From contig JAUVEE010000034.1 in the NCBI GenBank assembly GCA_030594935.1, positions 1-7,035 on the forward strand: a stretch of DNA of 7,035 bases. Reading direction: 5' to 3'. The notes below the pieces were generated by a model, which saw only the letters and a list, made by a program, of their open reading frames with translations, was not told the origin of the DNA and made no database searches. This document shows, piece after piece, positions 1 to 5,755 of the stretch (within the stretch, counting starts at the first letter, position 1; every line of letters begins with the position of its first letter). This DNA is from a bacterium (GTDB lineage Bacteria; Patescibacteriota; Minisyncoccia; Minisyncoccales; JAGLPU01). The position numbers were made by a program, and so were the translations under genes.

Positions 1-1
1 T

Positions 2-337
2 CAGATAACTATTCCGGTTATCACCGCCCTGCTTACTGTTTTTGGTTATTCTGTCAATAATACGGTAGTGGTGTTTGACCGGATCAGAGAAAACCTTTTT
101 CAGAGAACAAATTTCAGTTTTGAAGAGACTGTGAATTTTGCTTTAAACCAAACCTTGACCCGTTCGATTAACACCTCGCTGACCACTTTATTCGTGTTAA
201 CAGCTATTTTCTTTTTCGGCGGAGAGACCCTTAAATATTTCGCTTTAGCCTTGATTATGGGAATTATTTCCGGAACATATTCTTCAATGTTTTTGGTAAA
301 TTCAGTTTTAGTCACCTGGGAAAGAAGGAAAGCTTGA
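2..337 (+). CDS. secF: Protein translocase subunit SecF, C-terminal part (5' truncated)
   Basis: SecF is an inner-membrane subunit that works with SecD to use the proton gradient to help SecYEG export proteins. The last 111 residues are present; the start lies before the window, and position 1 belongs to the preceding codon. The family signature SVNNTVVVFDRIREN is at visible residues 17-31, followed by the conserved NQTLTRSINTSLTT segment at 49-62 and two hydrophobic stretches at about 60-72 and 77-105, matching the last membrane helices of SecF. The chain ends in a short basic tail (ERRKA) and a TGA stop. The usual Asp of the SxND motif is Asn here (residue 20), while the conserved Arg of TLTRSINTS (residue 54) is kept. 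secD would be expected just upstream. The stop codon lies inside the -35 box of the next gene's promoter. The family call is very secure. Confidence 0.95.
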   Translation, partial: QITIPVITALLTVFGYSVNNTVVVFDRIRENLFQRTNFSFEETVNFALNQTLTRSINTSLTTLFVLTAIFFFGGETLKYFALALIMGIISGTYSSMFLVNSVLVTWERRKA

Positions 338-362
338 CAACATCTTTAAATTGTTATATTAT
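334..362 (+). promoter_or_regulatory. Sigma-70-type promoter of the sigma4/HARE-HTH gene
   Basis: A perfect -35 box TTGACA (334-339) is separated by 17 bases from TATTAT (357-362), one mismatch from the -10 consensus. The -35 box overlaps the secF stop codon. A transcript starting 7-10 bases after the -10 box would begin at about 369-372, at or within three bases of the ATG at 372. The promoter is read directly from sequence; its activity is inferred. Confidence 0.75.
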
Positions 363-371
363 ATTGCCAAC

Positions 372-1403
372 ATGTTTAATTACCCAAATGTTTGCCAGAA
401 TTTAGTAAAAGATCTGCCACCAAGAGCAAGGGATGTTGTTGTTTGCCGGTTTGGTTTGGAAACAGAAAAAAAAGAAACCCTGGAGGCGATTGGCCAGAAA
501 TACGGCATTACCCGGGAAAGGGTGCGCCAAATACAAGAAGACGGACTGAAAAAAGCCAGTACTCAAATTAAGAACAATCGTTCTCTTTATCGGAAAATTT
601 TTGAAAATTTTGCCGGCCACCTTGAAAAGGAAGGCAATTTGAAAAGAGAAGATAAATTATTGGAACAATTGGGAGGAAACAAATACTCTAACCATGTTTC
701 TTTTTTATTGGTTTTGGGTGATGATTTTGAAAGAGTCAAAGGAGAACGGAATTTTTATTCTTTTTGGACGACCAATCATGATTCAATAAATTTAGTTAAA
801 AAAATAGGCAATTTTTTTATTAAGAAATTTAAAAAAGAAAAAAGACCTCTCTCTCTCAAAGAGATTTCGACCATCTATGAAAAAGAAATTCGGCCGGAAA
901 CAAGAAGAGAGCTGGATACTTCGGTCTTATTGTCTTTTTTGGAAGTTTCCAAACAAATTTCCCAGGCTCCCAATGAGCAATTCGGCTTGGATTTTTGGCC
1001 GGAAGTGAATCCCAAAGGAGTAAGGGACAAAGCTTATTTAATGCTTAAACAAGAGGGCCGGCCTTTATACTTTAAAGAAGTAACTGACCTTATTAACGCT
1101 TCCAAAGGAATAAAGGGCACCGTTCTTCCTCAAACCGTGCATAACGAGTTAATCCGCGACCCGCGGTTTGTTTTGGTTGGCCGGGGAGTTTATGCCTTAA
1201 GAGAATGGGGCTATGAGCCTGGCGTGGTTAAGGATGTGATTTTGAAAATTTTGCGGGACCAGGGAAAGCCCATGTCCAAAGAAGACATAATCGGCAAGGT
1301 TTTGGAACAGCGGCAGGTAAAAGAAAATACCATTATTTTAAATTTACAAAGCAGAAAACATTTTTTAAGAAATGACCAGGGAGAATATTTTATAAAAGCC
1401 TAG
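372..1403 (+). CDS. Sigma-70 region 4 / HARE-HTH fusion transcription regulator
   Basis: A predicted cytoplasmic DNA-binding protein of 343 residues. Residues 12-66 match sigma-70 region 4: LPPRARDVVVCRFGL resembles region 4.1, and TLEAIGQKYGITRERVRQI resembles the 4.2 helix-turn-helix that reads the -35 box, with the RERxRQ residues intact (48-53). No sigma region 2 or 3 is present, so it cannot be a complete sigma factor. Residues about 212-282 resemble a HARE-HTH domain, as in the RNA polymerase delta subunit (VRDKAYLMLKQEGRPLYFKEV, then RFVLVGRGVYALREWGY). Residues 284-343 form a further winged-helix-like unit, and 140-200 may be another. ATG 372 was chosen over an in-frame TTG at 351, because the latter falls inside the promoter and the conserved region begins after 372. 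There is no Shine-Dalgarno sequence. The next gene begins six bases after the stop, suggesting co-transcription. The domain calls are firm; the regulatory target is unknown. Confidence 0.85.
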   Translation: MFNYPNVCQNLVKDLPPRARDVVVCRFGLETEKKETLEAIGQKYGITRERVRQIQEDGLKKASTQIKNNRSLYRKIFENFAGHLEKEGNLKREDKLLEQLGGNKYSNHVSFLLVLGDDFERVKGERNFYSFWTTNHDSINLVKKIGNFFIKKFKKEKRPLSLKEISTIYEKEIRPETRRELDTSVLLSFLEVSKQISQAPNEQFGLDFWPEVNPKGVRDKAYLMLKQEGRPLYFKEVTDLINASKGIKGTVLPQTVHNELIRDPRFVLVGRGVYALREWGYEPGVVKDVILKILRDQGKPMSKEDIIGKVLEQRQVKENTIILNLQSRKHFLRNDQGEYFIKA

Positions 1404-1409
1404 CATAAA

Positions 1410-2732
1410 ATGGCGGAGGAATTTCTATTAATCTTAAATATTCTAAAGGATTTTATTAAAGCTTGGTGGTGGGTGGCACTGCCTTTTTTTCTTTTTGGCT
1501 CTTTCAAGTTCCTTTTTAAATGGTGGAGGCAGGATGTTTTTGACAGCAAAGCTGACTATGTCCTTTTTGAGATAAAACCTCCGATAGAAGTGTTAAAACC
1601 GCTGCGGGCCATGGAAGCGGTTTTTTCCGGTTTATGGCATTTTTACGATCCGCCCAATCCGCGGGAGGAATGGCTGGAAGGGAAGTTTATCTTTACCATG
1701 TCTTTGGAGATTGCTTCCATTGAAGGGGAAATACATTTTTTCATCAGGGCGCCGATAAAACTGCGCAATTTAATTGAATCTACTGTTTATTCCCAATATC
1801 CGGACGTTGAAATTTCAATTGCTGACGACTACACCAAGGATGTTCCCAGAAATATGCCCAACAAGGAGTGGGATCTTTGGGGCTGCGATTATGAGCTGAT
1901 GAAAGACGAGGTTTATCCCATTAAAACTTACGCTGAATTTTTTGAAACGAGCCCGGATTCTCCCAAAGAGGAAAAAAGGATTGACCCTTTGTCTCCTTTG
2001 CTGGAAGGAATGTCAAAACTGGGGCCGGGAGAACAGGTTTGGATACAAATTATGGCCAAGCCGGTTGTGCCTGCAGATGATTATAATTTCCCTGAATTGG
2101 GTCGGGCAGTAGTGAATAAATTAGTTAAGCGTCCGGCCGAAGAGAAACCACCGTCCATGATGCTTAATAAAGACGATTTGGTCGGAGCGAGTGATTTATT
2201 GATTCATGGAGAGAAAATAGATCCGGCCAAACCGGAAATAAAAGAATGGCTTCCTCCGGAAATGAAGCTTACTCCCGGAGAAAGAGAGGTAGTCACGAAA
2301 ATAGAAGAAAAGGCGAGCAAGATTTCTTTTTTGTCCAATATCAGATTTATTTATCTCGCCAAGAGAGAAGTTTTTTTCGCCCCGCATAAAGCTTGGGTAT
2401 TCGGTTTCTTCGACCAATTCAACACCGCTCATTTAAATGCTTTCAAGCCCTGGAAGCCGACCCTTACCAAGGTTCATACGGTTTTGACCTGGTTCTTAGA
2501 CACCAGGAGAGTTTATGTCAGAAAACGAAGGCTGTTTAGAAAGTATCTCCACCGGCTCACTCCTTTGTTTCCCAAATCTTATAAGACTAAACCGGGAGGA
2601 ACCTATATTTTAAATATTGAAGAATTAGCCACCTTGTTTCATTTTCCCGGCAGAACTGTTTCTTATGCTCCGGGAGTTAAAAGAATTGAGGCTAAAAAAG
2701 GAAAAGCTCCCGCTGGTTTGCCGGTTGAATAA
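1410..2732 (+). CDS. Membrane-anchored protein resembling the N-terminal half of VirD4/TraG-like ATPases
   Basis: A 440-residue protein of uncharacterised function. A single hydrophobic segment rich in Trp and Phe (about residues 17-37) is followed by a basic KWWR, suggesting one N-terminal membrane anchor with the bulk in the cytoplasm. The body has stretches I recognise from the N-terminal part of long conjugation-type ATPases of these bacteria: a SGLWHFYDPP region (73-82), EIHFFIRAPIKLRNLIES (107-124), a YSQYPDVEI segment (127-135), GEQVWIQIMAKP (207-218) and LNIEELATLFHFPG (401-414). Residues 366-380 are strongly basic (RRVYVRKRRLFRKYL). It ends in a Pro/Ala/Lys-rich tail (KKGKAPAGLPVE) like the linker that precedes the motor domain in the fused versions. 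The motor domain is the next gene, 28 bases on. No Walker motifs occur here. A pore, anchor or adaptor role for the ATPase is inference. ATG 1410 follows the upstream stop by six bases and has no Shine-Dalgarno sequence. Confidence 0.75.
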   Translation: MAEEFLLILNILKDFIKAWWWVALPFFLFGSFKFLFKWWRQDVFDSKADYVLFEIKPPIEVLKPLRAMEAVFSGLWHFYDPPNPREEWLEGKFIFTMSLEIASIEGEIHFFIRAPIKLRNLIESTVYSQYPDVEISIADDYTKDVPRNMPNKEWDLWGCDYELMKDEVYPIKTYAEFFETSPDSPKEEKRIDPLSPLLEGMSKLGPGEQVWIQIMAKPVVPADDYNFPELGRAVVNKLVKRPAEEKPPSMMLNKDDLVGASDLLIHGEKIDPAKPEIKEWLPPEMKLTPGEREVVTKIEEKASKISFLSNIRFIYLAKREVFFAPHKAWVFGFFDQFNTAHLNAFKPWKPTLTKVHTVLTWFLDTRRVYVRKRRLFRKYLHRLTPLFPKSYKTKPGGTYILNIEELATLFHFPGRTVSYAPGVKRIEAKKGKAPAGLPVE

Positions 2733-2753
2733 CTTTTCCAGATAACCTATAAT
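2725..2753 (+). promoter_or_regulatory. Sigma-70-type promoter of the VirD4-like ATPase gene
   Basis: A perfect -10 box TATAAT (2748-2753) lies 17 bases after TTGAAT (2725-2730), which matches four of six -35 positions. The -35 box sits in the last codons of the upstream gene. The ATG at 2761 is seven bases after the -10 box, so transcription would be expected to start at or next to the start codon. This gives the ATPase, and probably pgk, a transcript separate from the upstream genes. Confidence 0.7.
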
Positions 2754-2760
2754 TAGAGCA

Positions 2761-4440
2761 ATGGGTGAAATTAATTTTTTTGCGGAGACGGATTTTCGCA
2801 ATCAAAATAAGAAATTCGGCATCAAGACCGACGATCGGCGTCGGCATGTTTATATTGTCGGAAAGACCGGTATGGGAAAGACAGCCTTGTTGCAGAATAT
2901 GGCGGTTCAGGATATTCAGAACGGCAACGGCGTCGGCTTTGTTGACCCCCATGGAGAAGCGGCTGAAGAGCTGCTGAATTTTGTTCCGCCGAATCGCATT
3001 AACGATGTGGTCTATTTTAATCCCTCAGACATTAACTTTCCCATTGCTTTTAATATTATGGAGAAAGTGGATCCGGAATACAGGCATTTGGTGGCCGGCG
3101 GATTAATGGGAGTGTTCAAGAAAATCTGGCCTGACGTTTGGTCCGCGAGAATGGAATATATTTTGAACAATTCCATTTTGGCTCTGCTGGAATATCCGGA
3201 TGCGACCTTATTGGGAGTTAATAGAATTTTATCGGATGTCAATTATCGGAAAAAGGTTATTGATAAAATAAGCGACCCGGTTGTCAAAAGTTTCTGGGTT
3301 GATGAATTTTCCCGTTATTCTCAAAAGTACGAAGTGGAAGCCACTGCCGCCATTCAGAATAAAATCGGCCAGTTTATTTCCACCCCTCTTATTAGGAACA
3401 TTATCGGCCAGGTTAAATCTTCCCTTAGCATGAGAGAGATTATGGATGGAAAGAAGATTTTAATTCTCAATCTTTCCAAAGGAAGAATGGGGGAAGACGC
3501 CTCGCGCTTGTTAGGCTGTCTGCTCATCACTAAATTGCAGTTAGCGGCCATGTCGCGGGTGGATATGCCGGAAAACGAAAGAAAAGACTTTTTTCTTTAT
3601 GTGGACGAATTCCAAAATTTCGCTACCGAGTCATTCGTTAATATCTTATCCGAAGCGAGAAAATACAGGCTGGCTTTGATTTTAGGGCATCAATACATTA
3701 CTCAGATGGAAGAAGGGGTCAGGGACGCTGTTTTCGGTAATGTCGGCACTCTAGTTTCTTTCCGGGTGGGAGCGGAAGACGCTGAATTCTTGGAAAAAGA
3801 ATTTTCTCCTGAATTTTGGGGCCGGGATATTGTTAATCTGGCAAAATACCATATTTATTTGAAATTAATGATTGACGGCATAGCCGGCGATGCTTTTTCC
3901 GCTCATACGCTTCCTCCGTCAGTTCCTTCGCAAAAATCAAGTGGAGATAAGATTATTAAAGTTTCTCGGGAGAGGTATGGAGTCGCCCGAGAGATTGTTG
4001 AAGGAAAGATCACCCGCTGGACAGAAACGATCAAAGACGCTTCCGCGCCGCCAGCCAAGACCCTTTATGACGCTGTCTGCAGCCGGTGCAAAAAGAACAT
4101 TAAGGTTATTTTCCCGCCTGATGGCGTTCGTCCCGTCTATTGCAAACCTTGCTTGGCGGAGATAGAAAAAGAAAAACAAGCCAAGACGCAAAATTCGGTT
4201 AATGAAATCAAACCAAAGGAGGAGAAAAGAGCGTCTTTGGCAGAAGCCCTAAAAGAAGAACCTGTTCCCTTTTCGCCCCGTAGAACTGTTTCTGCAGAAA
4301 AACCAAAACCCAAAAGAAAAGAAGTTGATTTAGAGGGATTAAAGCAAGCTTTAAAGGAATCTTTTAGAAAACCAAAAAACGATTCTGATGAGGTAAAAAA
4401 AGGAGTAATCAAGCCGGGAGAAACTATTAAATTTGAATAA
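2761..4440 (+). CDS. VirD4/TraG-like DNA-translocation ATPase with C-terminal zinc ribbon
   Basis: A P-loop motor of the type IV secretion coupling protein (VirD4/TraD/TraG) group, 559 residues. After a short MGEINFFAETDFR lead-in, DDRRRHVYIVGKTGMGKT carries Walker A (GKTGMGKT, 34-41). VDPHGE (61-66) is typical of the family, and Walker B is FFLYVDEFQNF (277-287, D282 and E283). GHQYITQM (309-316) matches the conserved region after Walker B. No membrane helix is visible, unlike classical VirD4; the preceding gene probably supplies the anchor. Residues 440-464 form a zinc ribbon: Cys440, 443, 461 and 464. A charged Lys/Glu-rich tail follows, containing SLAEALKEE and LEGLKQALKES and ending in PGETIKFE. 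No relaxase or VirB4-like gene is in the window, so the substrate (DNA or protein) is unknown. ATG 2761 is supported by the promoter spacing and by an in-frame stop at 2743-2745. pgk follows after one base. Confidence 0.88.
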   Translation: MGEINFFAETDFRNQNKKFGIKTDDRRRHVYIVGKTGMGKTALLQNMAVQDIQNGNGVGFVDPHGEAAEELLNFVPPNRINDVVYFNPSDINFPIAFNIMEKVDPEYRHLVAGGLMGVFKKIWPDVWSARMEYILNNSILALLEYPDATLLGVNRILSDVNYRKKVIDKISDPVVKSFWVDEFSRYSQKYEVEATAAIQNKIGQFISTPLIRNIIGQVKSSLSMREIMDGKKILILNLSKGRMGEDASRLLGCLLITKLQLAAMSRVDMPENERKDFFLYVDEFQNFATESFVNILSEARKYRLALILGHQYITQMEEGVRDAVFGNVGTLVSFRVGAEDAEFLEKEFSPEFWGRDIVNLAKYHIYLKLMIDGIAGDAFSAHTLPPSVPSQKSSGDKIIKVSRERYGVAREIVEGKITRWTETIKDASAPPAKTLYDAVCSRCKKNIKVIFPPDGVRPVYCKPCLAEIEKEKQAKTQNSVNEIKPKEEKRASLAEALKEEPVPFSPRRTVSAEKPKPKRKEVDLEGLKQALKESFRKPKNDSDEVKKGVIKPGETIKFE

Positions 4441-4441
4441 T

Positions 4442-5590
4442 ATGAAAATTGTTAAAGATTTTGACGTGGAGAATAAGCGGGTAATAGTAAGGTGTGATTT
4501 CAATGTGCCCTTGGGAGAAGAGGGCATTTTAGATGATTTTAGAGTCAGAAAGACTTTGCCCACAATTCAATATCTAAGAGAACGTAAGGCCAAAGTTGTT
4601 TTAATCAGCCATTTGGGCCGGCCCAAAGGCAGGGAAATGAAATTTAGCCTAAAACCAGTAGCCGAAAGATTGGAGGAATTATTAGGCAGGCGAGTGGAAT
4701 TTCTAAATGATTGTCTTGGAGAAGAAGTAAAGCAGAGAATAACAGAAATGGAGCCGGGAGAAATATTTCTGTTGGAAAATTTAAGATTTCACCCCGAAGA
4801 AAAACAGGCTGATTCGTCTTTTACCAAAGAGTTGGCCGGATTAGGAGATATTTTTATCCAAGATGCTTTTGGAGTCAGTCATAGGCAGCACTCTTCAGTG
4901 ATTGGCCTTCCCGCAGAACTGCCGTCAGGTATTGGATTTTTAGTGGAGGAAGAAATTAAAACCCTTTCCCAAGTCATTAATAATCCGGAACGCCCTTTGA
5001 CGGCAATAATCGGCGGGGCGAAAATTAACACCAAAGTCAGATTGATTGAACGTTTTTTGCGGGAAGTTGACAGTTTACTTTTAGGAGGCAAGACAGCTAA
5101 CATTATTTTAAGCGCCAAAGGGGTTTCTGTCGGCAAGTCCGCGCCCGAACCTGAAGTCATCCAGCTGGTCGCCGGATTTGATTTAGCCAGTCCTAAACTA
5201 TACCTGCCAGTTGATGTTGTTGCCGTTGACAACGATAATGTTCGCCAGGCTGTTTGCGGGGATATAAGAGAAGAGGAAATGGTTTTAGATATTGGCTTGG
5301 ACACTATTGATATATTTTCTAAAATAATTGCTGAAGCCAAAACAATTATTTGGAACGGGCCCATGGGAAAATTTGAAGACGAAAGATTTACAGCCGGCAC
5401 AATGAAAATTATTGAGGCGATAGCTGCTAGTCCAGCTTTTTCCGTGGTTGGCGGGGGAGAAACAGCCGAACTGGTGAATCGTTTGGGATTAGCTGACAAG
5501 TTTGGTTATGTTTCCACCGGAGGCGGAGCGATGCTGAAATTATTGAGCGGAGAAAAACTGCCGGGGATTGAGGCGATTTTTAAAAAATAA
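4442..5590 (+). CDS. pgk: Phosphoglycerate kinase
   Basis: A cytoplasmic glycolytic enzyme that moves a phosphate between 1,3-bisphosphoglycerate and ADP, making ATP and 3-phosphoglycerate. It is full length at 382 residues, slightly shorter than the usual 390-415. The substrate-binding residues of the N-domain are present: RCDFN (17-21), DDFRVRK (31-37), SHLGRPKG (56-63), LENLRFHPEE (111-120) and DAFGVSHRQH (141-150). The nucleotide-binding C-domain shows GGAK (191-194), GGKTANIIL (215-223), WNGPMGKFE (304-312) and GGGETAE (337-343), then STGGGAMLKLLSG (358-370). The usual Asp of GGGD is Glu here, and several loop residues differ from the common bacterial form. ATG 4442 begins one base after the preceding stop; an in-frame TTG at 4433 would overlap the upstream gene and add residues not expected in the family. 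There is no Shine-Dalgarno sequence, so expression probably depends on read-through or coupling from the ATPase gene. Confidence 0.97.
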   Translation: MKIVKDFDVENKRVIVRCDFNVPLGEEGILDDFRVRKTLPTIQYLRERKAKVVLISHLGRPKGREMKFSLKPVAERLEELLGRRVEFLNDCLGEEVKQRITEMEPGEIFLLENLRFHPEEKQADSSFTKELAGLGDIFIQDAFGVSHRQHSSVIGLPAELPSGIGFLVEEEIKTLSQVINNPERPLTAIIGGAKINTKVRLIERFLREVDSLLLGGKTANIILSAKGVSVGKSAPEPEVIQLVAGFDLASPKLYLPVDVVAVDNDNVRQAVCGDIREEEMVLDIGLDTIDIFSKIIAEAKTIIWNGPMGKFEDERFTAGTMKIIEAIAASPAFSVVGGGETAELVNRLGLADKFGYVSTGGGAMLKLLSGEKLPGIEAIFKK

Positions 5591-5597
5591 AAAAAGA

Positions 5598-5622
5598 ATA
5601 AGGCACTTAATATGTACCTTAT
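5598..5622. other. Inverted repeat (hairpin) after pgk
   Basis: ATAAGG (5598-5603) pairs with CCTTAT (5617-5622). After one C/A mismatch, AC pairs with GT, leaving a seven-base loop. No T-run follows on the + strand, so it is not a standard intrinsic terminator for pgk. An A-rich tract precedes it, so read from the - strand it would be a hairpin followed by T-rich sequence, but there is no - strand gene to terminate. It may protect the 3' end of the pgk transcript. Confidence 0.4.
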
Positions 5623-5670
5623 GATGATTAGAAAAAAATATAAAGAGCGATAAATATTCAAGAGCTATAC

Positions 5671-5716
5671 GGTGGTTCATCGAAATTTCTAGAAAATAAC
5701 TCACCACCTTTATATT
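5671..5716 (+). terminator. Possible terminator or structured element between pgk and the DHH gene
   Basis: GGTGGT (5671-5676) is complementary to ACCACC (5703-5708). An alternative register pairs GGTG+GTT with AAC-T-CACC. Inside lies the perfect palindrome TTTCTAGAAA (5686-5695), almost concentric with the outer arms. The arm is followed by TTTATATT (5709-5716), a weak T-rich tail. The large internal loops make it an atypical terminator; an operator or an RNA element is an equal alternative. Confidence 0.3.
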
Positions 5717-5723
5717 AAGATTA

Positions 5724-5751
5724 TATAATAGTTTATAAAATTTGTCAAAGG
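5724..5751 (+). promoter_or_regulatory. Probable -10 box and ribosome binding site of the DHH gene
   Basis: TATAAT (5724-5729) is a perfect -10 box, but no recognisable -35 box lies 16-18 bases upstream, where the sequence is the ACCACC arm of an inverted repeat. TATAAA (5734-5739) is a second candidate -10. AAAGG (5747-5751), four bases before the ATG at 5756, is the only Shine-Dalgarno-like sequence at a gene start in this window. This gene would have a leader of about 20 bases. Confidence 0.45.
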
Positions 5752-5755
5752 TTAT

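Larger units (their letters stand above)
5591..5755 (+). other. AT-rich intergenic region with two inverted repeats
   Basis: This is the only long gap between genes in the window. It holds a hairpin (5598-5622), a second, larger inverted repeat (5671-5708) enclosing a perfect 10-base palindrome, and a very AT-rich segment with -10-like boxes before the DHH gene. The longest plausible reading frame is 13 codons (ATG 5612 to TAA 5653) with no ribosome binding site, and I do not call it. No tRNA-like fold was recognised. Confidence 0.7.

Noticed and set aside
335..337. Alternative genetic code with TGA read as glycine, as in Gracilibacteria/Absconditabacteria
   Set aside because: TGA ends secF and the DHH gene exactly where the proteins should end, and no internal TGA occurs in any called gene.
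351..371. An in-frame TTG start at 351 for the sigma4/HARE-HTH gene, adding seven residues
   Set aside because: This stretch contains the -10 box of the promoter, so it would not be transcribed; conserved protein sequence begins after ATG 372.
1385..1409. A promoter in front of the gene at 1410 (TATAAA at 1391)
   Set aside because: No acceptable -35 box lies 16-18 bases upstream, and the six-base gap favours co-transcription with the preceding gene.
2720..2765. A frameshift or sequencing error breaking one long translocation ATPase gene
   Set aside because: The gap contains stops in both relevant frames (2730-2732 and 2743-2745) and a full promoter with correct spacing to an ATG, so a single indel would not restore a fusion.
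4433..4441. An in-frame TTG start at 4433 for pgk
   Set aside because: It would overlap the ATPase gene and add MNN before the normal PGK N-terminus MKIVKDF; ATG 4442 is the better start.
4879..5499. A 206-codon open frame on the - strand inside pgk
   Set aside because: It is fully antisense to a well-supported pgk, its predicted protein is low-complexity (Ser/Ile/Pro-rich) with no recognisable motif, and no promoter or ribosome site was seen. It is a shadow of pgk codon use.
5612..5653. A 13-codon reading frame in the pgk-DHH spacer
   Set aside because: It is short, has no ribosome binding site and overlaps the hairpin at 5598-5622.
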